Part shown: one piece after another, positions 12,063 through 24,410 of the stretch
How the letters are laid out: the number at the start of each line of letters is the position of its first letter
Numbering within the stretch: the first letter of the stretch is position 1
Source: Adiantum capillus-veneris
Lineage: Eukaryota; Streptophyta; Polypodiopsida; Polypodiales; Pteridaceae
DNA: 64,000 bases
Direction: 5' to 3'
Assembly: GCA_014529385.2 (NCBI GenBank)
Contig: CM043950.1
Span: 66,232,935 to 66,296,934, forward strand
Notes under the pieces: generated by a model
Told to the model about the DNA's origin: nothing
The model's input: the letters and a program-made list of their open reading frames with translations, nothing else
The model's database searches: none
Made by a program: the position numbers and the translations under genes

Positions 12063-12112
12063 CGATCGGCATTGTTATTTGTCATAGGCAATCGACATAA
12101 CAATGCCGATCG
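12063..12112. repeat. Perfect 16-bp inverted repeat, 18-bp loop
   Basis: CGATCGGCATTGTTAT (12063-12078) is the exact reverse complement of ATAACAATGCCGATCG (12097-12112). A related half-site (gatcgaaataacattg) precedes it near 12035. It could be the tip of a MITE-like or foldback element. I saw no flanking terminal repeat or target duplication. Confidence 0.8.
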
Positions 12113-12566
12113 ATGATTTGCAAAATGAATAAAGCTAATCAAAGGTACTTAGAACCTTATACTATAAAGTTTAATTTACATTTACAACACCTACGACAAG
12201 TCACATTATTAATGTCTAAATTAATTTACATAAAAATAATAAAATTAATTATAAAATGACATAAATAAAAATAAATTTTTTTTCAATAAAATGTCAGTAA
12301 CCTTCTTTGTTAATCATGCTTTTTAATTAATAAAATTTGTACAATAATAAATATTAAATTTTTTTCAATTTTTTCTTTGTTTGAATTGAAAAATGTGTGT
12401 ATGCACCGTATATAGTGTGTTTAGATTGTTTAGTGTGCATTTTTATTTATTTTCGTACATGTTTATGTGAATGTGTGTGCGCGTGCACAAGAAAAGAAAA
12501 TGATAGAGCACTCACATGCGGCCTATTTGAGCAAGAACCGCTTGAAGAAATGTCACCAAACCTGCA
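12113..12566. other. AT-rich spacer, no gene recognised
   Basis: Strongly AT-rich, with runs of A and T between 12220 and 12390. No terminal repeats or coding signal were seen. Confidence 0.5.
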
Positions 12567-12590
12567 AACACACACACACACACACACACA
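12567..12590. repeat. (CA)12 microsatellite
   Basis: Short perfect CA tract; a second short CA run lies at 12600-12608. Confidence 0.9.
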
Positions 12591-13677
12591 ATGTTACTCA
12601 CACACACATATATAAAAGTGAACAAACCTGCTACGAATCTTGAAAAGAAGCTTAGCTTGTGGATGGGGAGGAGCATGTAAGTGAAAATCTCAAGTCTAGC
12701 AAGACCTACGGCAGCAAATGTGTAGCAAGTGAGGAGGAGGAGAGCAAGAGAAGAGGAGAAAAAATGAGTGAAATGCACAATGAAAACCCACAAAAAAAAA
12801 ATTTTGCCCAAATTTGACGGTACAATCGCTAGTGTATGCATCAAAATATGTGCCAAAATAGGCATCGATATATGCATCAATATAGGCGTCGGTATGCGTC
12901 TCAAAATCGGCATCGAAAATTTTGAATTTGACTTTTTTTTTTTAAGGTCTCCCTCTAGATTTACCTACACATAACCGACGCCCGCCATTGACGTTGGTAA
13001 TTTGATGTTAGAATTTAGGTGATCTCTTGTAGTGATATTTGATGTTTGTTGGTTTGAGCAGATAGAGGGTGGTCATCAACCATGTATGAGGAGAGCATCG
13101 GAAGGGTTTGTGAACATAGATAGTAGGAGAGCAAAGAAGATTTAAAAAAAATCCACAACAGTGTGATCACGTGAGAACGCCTAAGGTTGCACACATAGTA
13201 TGGAGATTAATGATCCATTTAAATTGCATTGTGCTCACAAGTTGCACTTCATGTGTAGGTATTTTACTATCCCATCCATCGTCGTGTTCTCTTAAATCCA
13301 TTGAGATCGTGGGGTGAGAAAGCTTGAACACCAAAGCCGCCTACCGCTTCAGTTCCCTTCCCTTGCTCTTCTCGACCACCTTCATGAATACACCTATAGA
13401 CTCTCTTGCTTTTTTGTGTTCTAGAACAGTATGCTCCATTGAATTTGTTACCAGTTGAAGTTTTTTTAAATTTTGTGGTGCTCTTGAAGCTTAGTATTTG
13501 AAAGCTTGAAGGTTTCTAGTTATTTTAATGTACTGATCAATCCATAACCGTATTTCCAATTCGCCTCCTTTGCTAGCTTTTCATGTCAGACTTCTTATGT
13601 TGTATGATAGACGAGGGTCGACGTGTGAACTGCTGCCAAGTGTCGTGCTGAGATGCAAATTAATAGTGCCAAATCCA

Positions 13678-14170
13678 CTAACTTCTAAGTTCAAGTAGGT
13701 TTGGAAGGTGATTGTCATACTTTCTCCTCTTGCTTGTCATATCTCTAGTAGCTCCTCGTGGCTCGCTTTCCACACTCAAATTAACTCCTCGATGTAGCTC
13801 GTCCCCTCCTTCTAGAGTTGTTTGTTGACCTCTTGCAAAACCGATGGCGCTCATTGTCCTTTGTAGCAACCTCCCTTGTGAAAAGACTACCAGCTCTCCT
13901 GTGCAACTACGCACTATCTCCTCTTCAACCAGCATTGTCTCCTCCTCTAGTTTGCTCCCATCAAGCACAGTGCTTGCTCTTGCCCCAATCATCTTTGTAG
14001 ACAGCCCCTCTTTTGCTCTCCCTTCTAGACTCCTCTTCTTTGGTCACCCTCAACTCTCGTCCTCTACTCGCATTTTCTTTTTCTTTTTCAACTTGCTCGG
14101 TTGTTCCTCCTTCTCTGTGCTGGTCACTTTCCTCTCTTTTCTAATGCTCGTCAATTTTTTGGCCTGCCCC
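13678..14170 (-). other. Possible minus-strand coding remnant, unrecognised
   Basis: A 104-residue segment (13992-13678), rich in Glu, Arg and Leu, lies in purine-rich minus-strand sequence. No motif is recognisable. The base composition alone (pyrimidine-rich plus strand) could produce such a frame, so I give low weight to coding. Confidence 0.15.
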
Positions 14171-14385
14171 AAAAGGATGAGACATTAGTGACGGTTTCCC
14201 TTTTTGCTAATGGAAAAGGGGAAGTTATTTTGAAAATAGACTATTTTTAAAATTTAGTGTGAAATTGATTATTAAAAAGAACATCTTTTGAGATGATGAG
14301 GTTTTTTGGCCCGCCCCAAAGGGGTGAGGCCTTAGTAATGCCTCCCCTTTTTGCTAATGAAAAAGGAGATCTTATTTTTTTAAAC
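14155..14385. repeat. Direct repeat, ~85 bp, two copies
   Basis: Copies at about 14155-14240 and 14302-14385 share ttttttggcc(t/c)gccccaaa and ctttttgctaatg(g/a)aaaa. The spacer is about 60 bp. Confidence 0.75.
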
Positions 14386-14836
14386 GATGCACAGTTTCGA
14401 TTGTTTGAAAGAGCTATAAGATAGTCATTATTTTTATACTTCAAAATAGAGAAATTTAAAGATTGGTTGATATAGACTAAGGCCATTTATAGGGGAGATC
14501 ATGTGTAGGGGAAAGGGGAATGATACGATCAAATTGTCCCTATTATACGTAACATCATTAACCTATGCATAGAGGTTATCCATCTAAAAACTTTCTAGTG
14601 CCTATGCCTCGTTTTATCATCATATGATTTGGGTGCTTCAAAATTCACCTTAAAAAATTAGACACCACAGTCAACACTCGCCATTCTCTCTTTGGGAATC
14701 GGAGTCCTGACTCCCTCCCTTGCCACCTCTCTTTCTCTCACAGCATACTACATAGCCCTGTTGCCTACATCACCAAGTTGTTAGAACTTAGAACCACTTG
14801 TTTATATATTGCTTTAAGGAGAATCATGGAGCATGC

Positions 14837-14837
<1 letters not shown>

Positions 14838-14922
<85 letters not shown>
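14838..14922. repeat. Compound microsatellite (TC)24(AC)19
   Basis: A perfect CT tract changes directly into a perfect CA tract at 14885. The short Leu-Ser and His-Thr open frames here are products of the repeat. Confidence 0.95.
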
Positions 14923-14926
<4 letters not shown>

Positions 14927-15760
14927 TGCCTCTTGTTCATGATGCACCTTGTGAGCTTGATTGTGCTACCTCAAAGGGGCCCGGTACCCATTGTTGTTGC
15001 ACACAGTTGATCATCACTTAACCTCCCAGTCAAGCCTGGCACGGGATAGGGCAAAGGCTCAGAGAGAGCTCTGGATGCTGATTTTCACACATGGAGAAAA
15101 CCTAGCAAAGAACAGGGAACCTAGGATGATACACCAATGGCACTAACCATGGCCGGCTAAAGACAGAGGGCAAGTGGACAATAAGAAATGTTGGGTCATT
15201 GAGGTCCTTGACGCAGGTGCCACTGGATGCAGGTCAAGTGAGGTAAGTTTTGGTGTCAATGTTGTGGCCATCCTTGTTTGCATCTAACACAAGGTTCTAA
15301 GTTTTATCAATTACATCTTACACAAAGTTTCAGACAAGGGGCATGATCCCCTCCCTCTCGTTTTGCCTTTTTTCTTCCCTTTACTCTCTTCATTGTTTCA
15401 TTGTGTATGTATCCTCTCAACTCTTATTTGATTTTTCCACTACGTTGATGTACAACAGTGGACAATCTCCATTCCATCTTCTGACCAAGGCCTCCAACTT
15501 TTACTTTGTAAAACTTTCATTTTTAATAAAGATAAACTTTCTCTTTGAATAAAGTTATGTAGACTTTTTCTTTGGGGTACTCTTTTAAAGACTCTTTATT
15601 GCAGCACCAAGGCTCAGATGAAGCCATCATTGGGTTTTTTTGTCCAGTTTATAAAGTTCCATGTTGCAAATTTACCCACATAGTTAGAACATCATTGAAA
15701 GGAGGATGTTGTAGTTTTGGTTGCACCTCATGAAAAAGTATGTCTAAGGCTCTGAATTTG
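14923..15760. other. No gene recognised
   Basis: Non-repetitive sequence with only overlapping short frames. No domain or RNA gene was identified. Confidence 0.4.
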
Positions 15761-15761
15761 T

Positions 15762-15940
15762 GTAGCAACAAAATTGCCTTCAAAATGGATTTAAATTGAA
15801 ATAAGAGTTTTTTTTATGTTTTGTAGTACCTTTTTTTTTTTTTAATGTTTTGTAGTACCTTATTTGTGTAGCAAGAAAGTGCCTTCAAAATGGATTTTAA
15901 ATTGAAATAAGAGTTTTTTTATGTTTTGTAGTACCCTCTT
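15762..15940. repeat. Direct duplication, ~70 bp, two copies
   Basis: Two copies about 106 bp apart share gccttcaaaatggattt, attgaaataagagttttttt and atgttttgtagtacc. A third partial copy of the last word lies between them at 15845-15860. Confidence 0.85.
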
Positions 15941-16291
15941 GGTCACTGGATTAAATCTTTACCTTTCCCATGGTAAGCTTTGTCTTGCCTTCATTGTATA
16001 CTTCAAGCATTGCTAGTTGATAAAAATGTTTACCTTCTTAGGAATACATGCAAAAAGTATGTATCCATGTTTTTGAAAATTTCAAGAGGCCTAGAATCTA
16101 GGTAGAATCTCTCTCTTTCTCATAAATAATGTTACTCATACACTCGTACAAGTAATTCTACAAAATCCATTACTTTATAGGATACTGTCAAATATTCCAC
16201 CACAGCATTCAACCACCGTTGCGTGTCAAGGGTGCTGCCTCTATATCAGCACTACTCACATGCCCATTGCAAGCAAACAACGCTGTAATCC

Positions 16292-16293
<2 letters not shown>

Positions 16294-16348
<55 letters not shown>
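16294..16348. repeat. (GA)n microsatellite, 55 bp
   Basis: Perfect GA tract. Confidence 0.95.
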
Positions 16349-16351
<3 letters not shown>

Positions 16352-17114
16352 TTGCATGGGCATCATATGAAATTCCTACAAGTGGTGCAAGAGAGAAGAA
16401 AATTTTAGCATCGTAAATCTCTATCAAAACTGGATAAACATGTTATTTTCAAGGCCTTTCTTAGCAATAAACACAAGAAGATTGCCTCTTGAAAATATTT
16501 TTTCCCGCTTAGAGGCACATTGTCATGGGCAGGCCTCGTGATTTTATCACTTGTTTTGTATATCTATACCTCCCTTTATTTAGTTGCATGTCATTATTTT
16601 CTTTTACAGCTCGCCCCATCTCCTCCTTCAAAAGCTTAAGATTATCTACCTTTTTTCTTTAGCAATGGGCAGTCATTGCAGCCTTCAAGGTTCGCAACAA
16701 TAGGTGGTCGTTGATGGTCTTCAAATTGCAAGCATTGTTAAAAAAAACAGTATGCGATGTTGCCAAACTTGTGGGTAGATCATCTTCTACAAAGAATGCC
16801 CATCAAGAACTTTCTAGGCTTTTGTAAGAGCTTCTCATCTTTCCCATAACTCTTCGAAGCATTGTATCTGAGCACAAATCTTTCAAAAAACATACTCCTA
16901 TTGTATGAGATACCACTCCAAGTAAAAAACTTCTTAGATAAACTTCTTATGATTTCTAAAATGCACCACATTTGATATAAATATTGGCCAAATCATTGCT
17001 AACTAGAACATTTGGCATACATTTCTACCAAAGGCAATGTACTCCAAGAGACACTGTCTCGGTCGATAGACTTTTTAGTCACTTTCGCTGCAAAATCATC
17101 AAGTGAGAAGAGGA

Positions 17115-17344
17115 CTATAGAGGAATCAATTGCACCATGTGCACAACTTTCTCTTTGCCTTGGGCAGCAAATTTTCCCTTAAGACGGTCCTTTTTGCCAT
17201 GCCCACTTCCCAAGCAATGAAAACACTGCTTATCTTTTTTAGCTTTTTCAAAATCCTCAACTGACAGATGGATGCAAGGCCTTTTGGGATCTTTGGACGC
17301 ATTAGATCCTTTTCTTGTTGCCATTTTTGCATTCTTGCAACCAT
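17115..17344 (-). pseudogene. Gag fragment with a defective zinc knuckle
   Basis: The minus-strand segment reads DKQCFHCLGSGHGKKD after a basic stretch. This resembles a retroviral CCHC knuckle (Cys-X2-Cys-X4-His-X4-Cys), but the last Cys position is Asp. In plant gypsy elements this motif lies at the C-terminal end of Gag and binds element RNA. It is next to, but not collinear with, the gypsy remnant at 17485-19340, so it may derive from a different element. Confidence 0.5.
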
Positions 17345-17484
17345 TGCATTAAAAAAAACATTTCTTTACCCAAAAACCTAAAAACCCCTTTTTCTTTTTT
17401 ATCTTTCCCAGTAGATGTAGAGCATCACGGCACATTGGTAAGCCCAAAAGAGAGTATCAATAATTCATATAGGCCAAAGGCTAT

Positions 17485-17736
17485 TCAAAAGACTATCTTA
17501 TGGTCGTCTTTAGGCACTATCCTTATCAAATGATAGCCACTTTTGAGGTCTATTCTACTCAAGTAGGTAGATCCTTGTAGCTTATTAAATAGATCTTCTA
17601 TCCTAGGAACAAGAAAGTTATTCTTTATGGTTATCTGTTTAAGCATGCAATAGTCCACACACATTCTATAAGTACTATCTTTCTTTTGTACTAGTAGAAT
17701 TATTGAACAATATGGAGGTGAACTAGGCCTGACCAT
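17485..17736 (-). pseudogene. Gypsy reverse transcriptase, N-terminal fragment
   Basis: 83 residues covering the start of the palm: MVRPSS, LLVQKKDSTYRMCVDY, then IKNNFLVPRIEDLFNKLQGS and LSRIDLKSGYH (motif A, Asp of RIDL). Cys replaces the usual Arg in VDYR. Motifs B and C (FxDD) are absent. Upstream decayed sequence to about 17985 corresponds to the protease-RT linker of the intact element. Confidence 0.9.
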
Positions 17737-18247
17737 CTATTTTTCCACAAGCTCATTCACTTTTCTCATAATCTCCTCTTGTTGAGCTGGTGAGACTCAA
17801 TAAGAAGGCTTATTAGGAGGTGAACTACTAGTTATAAGTTCTATGGAATGATCATCTTGTCCCCTTTTGGTAGGTAGCTCCCTAGGAATGTCATCCCTAA
17901 ACACATCTTGAAACTCATTTAGAAACTAGAGAATTTTTACTCCTCCCTAGTTTCATTTTTTACTTTGTTAGAAACACGTGCATCTTTCTTAAGACTCCTC
18001 GACAAAAACCAAGTTACATGAAAAAGAAATTTTTATTACTTTGTCTAAAGTTTGAGCATGTACAAGTGGTATAGTGTTGTTGGCACTATTTAGATCAATT
18101 TCAACATCCTTGTCTCTACAAGAAAAGAGGACTTTTCTCTCAAAAAAATCATAGAGTGATAGCCATGCGATCAAACCATGGTGCCCCTAGGATAACATCT
18201 TCATGCTTGAGTGGAGAGTTGAAGATATCTTTTCTGTCAACTTAGCT

Positions 18248-18562
18248 CTACACATGGAGCTTCCCAATCAATGGAGTGATTCCAATCAATGGAGTGATTG
18301 AGGTCTCTTGCCCTTTAAAAGCTCCATCTACTTGTATCACATCTCCCATCTCAAAGTCATGAATTCCTAGCTTAGCAGCTAGCTCAACAGAAATGAAGTT
18401 GTGGGTAGAACTAGGATCAAATAGTATGAAAGCATCATGCTCTCTTACTTTTTTCCAAGCATAAGAGAGTGGTGCTCTTTTGAAATGGACATCCTCTTTT
18501 AGAGCCTTCACTAGGGTGGCTTTAGGAGCATCATTGTTATCATTTCTCTTGCGGTATACCAA
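18248..18562 (-). pseudogene. Gypsy aspartic protease fragment
   Basis: The segment contains FILFDPSSTHNFIS; the catalytic motif DSG/DPG is DPS here. AKLGIHDFEMGD and AFKGQETSITPLIG follow. The text ITPLIG is duplicated in tandem by an 18-bp direct duplication (about 18267-18302) that the intact relative lacks. The protease would cleave Gag-Pol; this copy is disconnected from gag by a frame change. Confidence 0.85.
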
Positions 18563-19056
18563 AGAAACAGGACCTTCCTCCCCACAATTGAAACACTTGT
18601 TATCTTTACGATAATGCTCACCTCTTTAGGAGAAAGTTTTCTTTTACCTTTGTAGCCTTTTTCCTTTGTCTTTCCTTTATTTTTGTTGTTGTTGTTGTTG
18701 TTATTAGCCTTGGGAGAAGTTTGCATTGCATTATTCTTCGCCCTTGCCTCAGCTAATTCCTTAGCTTCCGTTGGCTTGGAGATCTTCTTACTTCCTTGTT
18801 GAAAATGAGTCCTCAAGGTGATCATGCTATGATGTATGACCGTTGAGATAGCTTTAGGTCTTTGTGAATTGACATACTCACTCATCTCCTCAGATAGTCC
18901 AAGACAAAGTTGTTGTTTTTGTCTACAACATCTAATTTCTTGTAGATAGTGGCTTTGAGATAAACTCCCATAACTTATCCACATACTTTTGAGTAGACTC
19001 ATATAGGGCCATCTACAAGCTTTGCCATTTTGTGAGCACTTTGTCTTTGGCATCAC
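18511..19056 (-). pseudogene. Gypsy gag fragment
   Basis: Matches the intact Gag by sight: LGLSEEMSEYVNSQRPKAIS corresponds to AGLTEEMAEYVNSQRPRTIS, followed by the low-complexity Asn/Lys region and KGKRKLSPKE. The zinc knuckle after it is reached only by changing frame, and its His appears to be replaced. The preceding gag sequence continues to about 19340 in broken frames. Confidence 0.85.
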
Positions 19057-19388
19057 TTGTAAGAAATTGCTTCATAATAGAAATCCTCAAAGCTTTCCAT
19101 GTCTTTGGAGCTTCACCTTGAGCACATAGGCTTTCCCACCATAGATGGTTTGACTTTTGTAAATGCATGGAAATATTTCAAGAAATCTTCATCTTCAAAT
19201 GTCGTGTCATAAAAGCTAACACTTTATCAATTGCTCCAAAGAGTTCCATCATACGTAAGAAAAGTGATGTTCTTTCCTCCCTCTTTAAACTTTTTTTGCT
19301 TTCACAATGTTGAGAAGATATAGAAAGAGAATATTGGAGAGACAATACAGATATTGCAACGCCAAAGTGTGTAGAATACTCACAATGG

Positions 19389-19408
19389 ATATATATATAT
19401 ATATATAT
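19389..19408. repeat. (AT)10 microsatellite
   Basis: Short perfect AT tract beside the upstream edge of the gypsy remnant. Confidence 0.9.
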
Positions 19409-19409
19409 A

Positions 19410-19994
19410 GGGACCTAGGGGCTCTATATAGAGCAACTATATATAGAGCTCAACCCCCCTCAAACAATCGTCCCTAGTTAAGGATGAAAAAAACCTGGGG
19501 GGCTCGAGGAAGAAATCTACAGATCCATATATACACATTTTTATGTTAAAATATTGTTGAATTTTACAAAGAATATTGCTAAGGAGCGACACTGCTATCG
19601 ATACAATGATAGGCCTCAAAAGGCTCAAGGAAAATATTAAAAAATATTTCATGACATAATTTTTTTTCTATAGAAGTTTCCACCAACTTTACTTTGTCAT
19701 ATTCCAGCTATATGTAATCTATCAACAACTCATAATCAAAGAGCATAATATAGAAATTGTTAAAATTTCAGAGAAATACAAGAGCACAATGTCCTTGGAG
19801 GTAGCTCACAATGTTGCTCTTTTAACAACATTGAAATTAAAAAAAAAAACATAACATTACATATAATCTCGCATAATATGAATATCCAATGCATGTAATT
19901 TATGTACACTTATAATATACGAACATGAAAACAATACATTGGGGCGTCCGCTATGCATATGCTCTCTTTAATATAAAAGATTAAATGTAATTCT
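19410..19994. other. AT-rich spacer, no gene recognised
   Basis: No coding signal, RNA gene or terminal repeat was identified between the gypsy remnant and the 90-bp tandem repeat. Confidence 0.4.
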
Positions 19995-20350
19995 CATGGA
20001 AATGCATCATGGCATCATGGAACAACTCCATGGAATAGTAATAATATCAATGAGAAATGATGAATATAAATAGTTTGTAATCACCATGAAAACGCATCAT
20101 GATATCATGGAGCAACTCTATGGAACAATAACCATCTAAATAAAAAATGATCAATACAAATGACTTCTAGTCATGAAAATGTATCATGGCATCATGGAAT
20201 AACTCTATTAAAGAATAATCATCTAGTAACAAACGATCAGTATGAATGACTTGTAATAATCATCATGAAAATCCATCATGGCTCATGAAATGGCTCCATT
20301 GTGGTTACCCTCACCCTTTCACTGTATATAAGTGTGTGTGAGTTAGGGGA
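19995..20350. repeat. Tandem repeat, ~90 bp unit, about four copies
   Basis: Units start with catg(g/a)aaa(t/c)gcatcatggc near 19995, 20085, 20172 and 20264, each followed by atcatggaacaactc(c/t)at and later atgatcaatacaaatgact. Periods are 90, 87 and 92 bp. Units differ by about 10-20 percent. Confidence 0.85.
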
Positions 20351-21946
20351 CTTTTCCCATATCTTCTTAAAAACCCTCAATTAGCTAGTCACTAGGCTAG
20401 TTGAGCCAAAAAAATAAAAAATAAAAAATTATAAGTATATTATGGCCCATTTGTGTGTAAATATTTCATTGTATATAGGGCCTAAATAAAACGATTTTTC
20501 ATAATTATTTTGGTATTTATTTAAATATTTCTACCTATGGTGTGTTATTTATGCTATGTACATTGACTCACCATTACCATATTTTTTCTTACCATTTTGC
20601 ATACTCTTTATTCCATATAAAAATAATTTCATGCAAGTTTCTCTTATTTTTGGTGTAACTCCATCCAAACAAAAATCCAAAAAAACTAGTTCTATTTATG
20701 TGTATATTTTTTCACTATTGTGATTTTTTCCTTCCTACATCTATTCTCTATTACTCTCATAAATTAGACCACCAAAAATATTCATCTTTTTATGGTAGAC
20801 TTATAATGAGAGAGATTTATTTTGACCCCTTTATATTTTTTCCACCTATATTATTTATATTTGACATGTACATATTTTTTTTAGACCCCTCAATATTTGA
20901 TTTCCTTAGTTGTACTATTCACTTATATCATGATCTCAACAATATCTTCAATTATAGACCTACCAAATAAGGTCAAGGGTATGTGGCATGCATGCATGCA
21001 CTATGGGGGGCTCACTCTTGGAGGTATTCAAAAGAATCATCCAAAGAAGGACCTCACAAGGACTTTGTGCAGTGGAAAAAAACAGTCGGTTTTGCTGAAT
21101 TTTTAAAGATCACTTGCTCTCCGAATTTGAAAAGGTAATACAAACAAAAGTTGTAGCTCGTGGGCTGAACTTTTTCCTCAAATGTTTTCATATTTTTTTG
21201 AGCTACGAGCTGTGAGCTATGATTTTATTGGTGGACCCCAGTTTGCCCATGCTATGTAGCCACACTCCCTCTTCCACTTTATCATTTTCCTCTTTCACAC
21301 ACACTTCTCCACTCATCCCCACCTCTCTCACCACTCCTCTCTACACCCTACTCACCTTCTCCTCAACCTTGAATATTAAGAGAAACCATGGTGAACTCAT
21401 ACCTCCCACACACAATTCCATTCCAAAATTGACCACCTAGTCTCATTTTTCCTCCTCCAAGTTACCCATATCTATCAAAAAAACCACAAAATTCAGCCTC
21501 TTCTCTTAAAAGACAGCATCATGGTGGTTGATTGCTCAGCTTCAATTACCTTGTCTCGCAAGGAAGGTCAAGAGTGGAGAAAAAACGTACCGTCAAAGCT
21601 AGCGGACCGTCAACAAGCGTCAAAATTGACCCTACTCAAGACACTTGGAGCATCAACATTGTAAGAAATCCATGTTTTCTTACCTATTAAGAGTTTTTTC
21701 TTCCTTATTTGTATCCTACATGGATACTCCCATTGTAAATATCCAATTCCATTTGTAAATCAATAAAAATACTAACTATACTAATTTACTAACACTAACC
21801 TAGTATGAAAAGTCCTATCACCTCCACTTCTCTCCTCTCTCTCTTCTTCATCTATCCACACCAACTTCTTGATAATTCCAAGCAAAAGAAATTAGATAAG
21901 TGTTGAAAATCTAACCCAACCATGGTTAGAGAAGTAACCCTAGCCC
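20351..21946. other. No gene recognised; AT-rich to pyrimidine-rich
   Basis: Includes a T-rich stretch (20580-20900) and a CT-rich stretch (21240-21480). Short frames there are composition artefacts. Confidence 0.4.
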
Positions 21947-21956
21947 TCAAAATTGC

Positions 21957-21965
21957 TATAAAAGG
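21957..21965 (+). promoter_or_regulatory. TATA-box-like TATAAAAGG
   Basis: A good plant TATA consensus, followed by about 350 bp with LTR-like character: short, non-coding, with ttgtaagagagagtgatcattc near 22135. It may be the promoter of a solo or decayed LTR, but I could not find a partner LTR or a primer-binding site, so transcription is inferred only. Confidence 0.35.
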
Positions 21966-22672
21966 AGGGTGTAGCTAGCACAAAAGGGGGGGAGCCATAA
22001 GCAACAGCACTATGCTATAGCTTGAGAAGCCAAACTCAACCTCTCTAGAAGGAGCTCTTGAGTGGAAGATCATTGTCTTATGTATATGCATGTGTTGTAT
22101 TAGGGGTGATTAGCAAGGGAACTCTATGCCATTGTAAGAGAGAGTGATCATTCAATTGAGAGTAGGAAATCTATCATTTCTCCTACTAGTGTAAGCCCAA
22201 CATTTGCTGAATCAAGGAGGGTGGACTTGGGCTAAGTTTGGATACTTTGTCTCTCTTCCAACGTAAGTAATGGACAACAATGATGTGTAATTGTCTTGGT
22301 GTTTTTTTTTAAGGTCTTGATAGCTTGTCTCTGGGTGCGCTGTCATCAATTTAGCCATAAATCCCACATACTGTAAGAGGGCGACAGGGTGGAGAGGACT
22401 CCCCTGGCCTTAAGACAGTGATTGGGGTGGCTTTTCTTGTGATGTGTTGTGGTGTAATTTACTCAAGCTATGTTGAACAAATACTAATCTCACTTTGATT
22501 GGTCATGACAAATTTGTAAGAAGATATTAGTGCAACAAGCACCCCCTCCCCCTCCTCTCTCTTTCTTACGTATATAATTGTGTTTGCTTGATCACTGCCG
22601 ATACATTTCAAAGGAGCCCAAGCACTATCTCTCTCTCTCTCTTTACGCGTCCTAGTTCGCATCCAAAACTAG

Positions 22673-23610
22673 GTGGTGCCCCAAATTTGTATAGGGTTAG
22701 GTTGCGGGTTTGTGTGTATGTTTGTTGTTTTTTCCAACCCCAACCCAATTGAGCAGCACGGGAGCCTAGAAGGGTGCTTAGAGGCCACTCTTCTTGTTGC
22801 CCACCCCAGACCGCCTCACTGGTTGTTCAAGCTAGATCTTTCTCTTAAATTCAAAACCAACCCCTACGACCTATCCCTCATAAGAGAAATGATTGTGTAC
22901 TTTCTGGAGGAACTAGTATGGACATTATATGCCGTTACCATGTTACACTTACAAGCCTTCTGTTGGGCTACCATATTCAAACTCTCCAATCCTATGTGGA
23001 AACCCCATGAGCCCTCCCCCCCCCCGGTACATAACCCTGAACAAAAGATGTAAGGGTTATCTCAATAGGAAGCAGTGTAATTACAAGGTTTCCAATATTT
23101 GGGCCTGCTCCATTGAACCAAAAAAATCAGTCCTCATGTGTCTCATATTGCACAAAGCACAGGGAAGAAAGTCTCCCAAGCCAACCTCAGCTCAAAAACT
23201 GCTCTAGATGTTCTAAGGAAGTAGAGGACATTGGCCATTTATTTTGTGCATGTGATGGTAACTCTTCCATCCTTGCACCCCTCGTAAGGGTTGTCAGAGT
23301 TTCAACCATCTTGGAAACAATTTTTGTTGGGTGATAATGTGGGATCTATAAGCCTATTTTGGAACAAAGTTAGGGGGGGGGTTCTTTGGATTATCTGGAG
23401 GCAAAGGAACTTCATGCTATCCAAAGGTGCCTACCAGACACCCAATCTAAGATCTTTTTTTCCTAATGTCAATTTGTTGGCTATTAAGATCTCGAAGGAA
23501 GAAGTGATTTTGTGCAGGTGCAAGAAGGAAGTCCTACAAGATGCGATCTTTTATTATAGGATGGCAACCATTGAACACTCCTTACACCCCTGAATAAATG
23601 CTATTCTAGG
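22673..23610 (+). pseudogene. 3' part of a LINE ORF2 with zf-RVT domain
   Basis: Three overlapping plus-strand segments in different frames form one decayed protein. The first (22673-23053) resembles post-RT LINE sequence with the text LSNPMWK. The second (23113-23334) has NCSRCSKEVEDIGHLFCACD, the Cys-Cys...His...Cys core of the zinc-binding domain at the C-terminus of plant L1 ORF2. The third (23291-23593) reads WKQFLLGD then VLWIIWRQRNFMLSKG, the helical tail with W.(E/Q)RN that follows that domain. The 3' untranslated part probably runs to a T-run near 23920. No RT core is present. Confidence 0.8.
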
Positions 23611-23936
23611 GAGTAGTGGTATAATGAAGTGATCATTGAGATCTACCACTTGGAGTCCCAGATCAATGAAGAGAAACATTTGTGGCTGATATCCAAGCTG
23701 AGTTGGACGTTCTTTCCTCCTTTGATTGTTAGAATCATGAATTTTTTTGGCTCTTTTGGAAGCCTTCCCCCGGTATCATGTAGGCCCACCCCCTTGTACG
23801 CTTCTCTCTTTTATCCCCTTGTGTATCTACTAAGTGACTTGTCATCCCTCTGTGGCTGCTATGATGTAATATTTTGATTCTCCTTTAATATATTCAACGT
23901 GCTTATGGTTTTTTTTTTTTAAACTAGTACTCTCGA

Positions 23937-24410
23937 CGACTACCCCTCCCATTTTAGCACTACCTTCTCCACTCCCCTCCATAGAGGAGCCAATTGACAT
24001 ACAAAAAAGTTTCAAATCATGCTTCCATCACCTCATCCCACAAGTCCTACTCCACCCAAATCATTCATTTAGACCACACACACCACCACCCCCATGGAGC
24101 CACAGCCTTCTCAAGTGGTTTGTAATTGGTCCCCACAATTATATTGGGTTCCTGCTACCTAGCCCTTGCCCAGATTCTTCGCCTCCTACTTCACAATGAC
24201 CTATTCGCTAGAAATTTCCTAGCAATTCTTTCTAGCCACATATACAATGGGTGTCATCAGAGATTCTGACACCTTTCTCTTCAACACTACCCCTCCCATT
24301 TTGACACTACCTTCTCTAGTCCTCCCATAGAGGGCCAATTGAGATGCAAACAAAGGCTCAACTCACGTTTCCATCACCCCCTCATGCAAGTAATCCTCCG
24401 TTCAATGTGG
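23937..24410. repeat. Direct repeat, ~125 bp, two copies
   Basis: Copies at about 23937-24060 and 24286-24410 share ctacccctcccattttrgca, cactaccttctc and agaggrgccaattga. Confidence 0.8.

Larger units (their letters stand above)
17485..19340 (-). mobile_element. Decayed Ty3/gypsy fragment: gag, protease, start of RT
   Basis: Minus-strand order is gag (about 19340-18600), protease (18562-18248) and RT (17736-17485), the gypsy order, with frame breaks. The protein text is closely related to the intact element at 47765-52714: the protease segments share KVREHDAFILFDP and STHNFIS, and the RT segments share STYLSRIDLKSGYH-like text. RT stops at DDHKIVF, so the rest of RT, RNase H and integrase are missing, and I found no LTRs. 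It is an internal relic of the same or a sister family. Confidence 0.85.
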
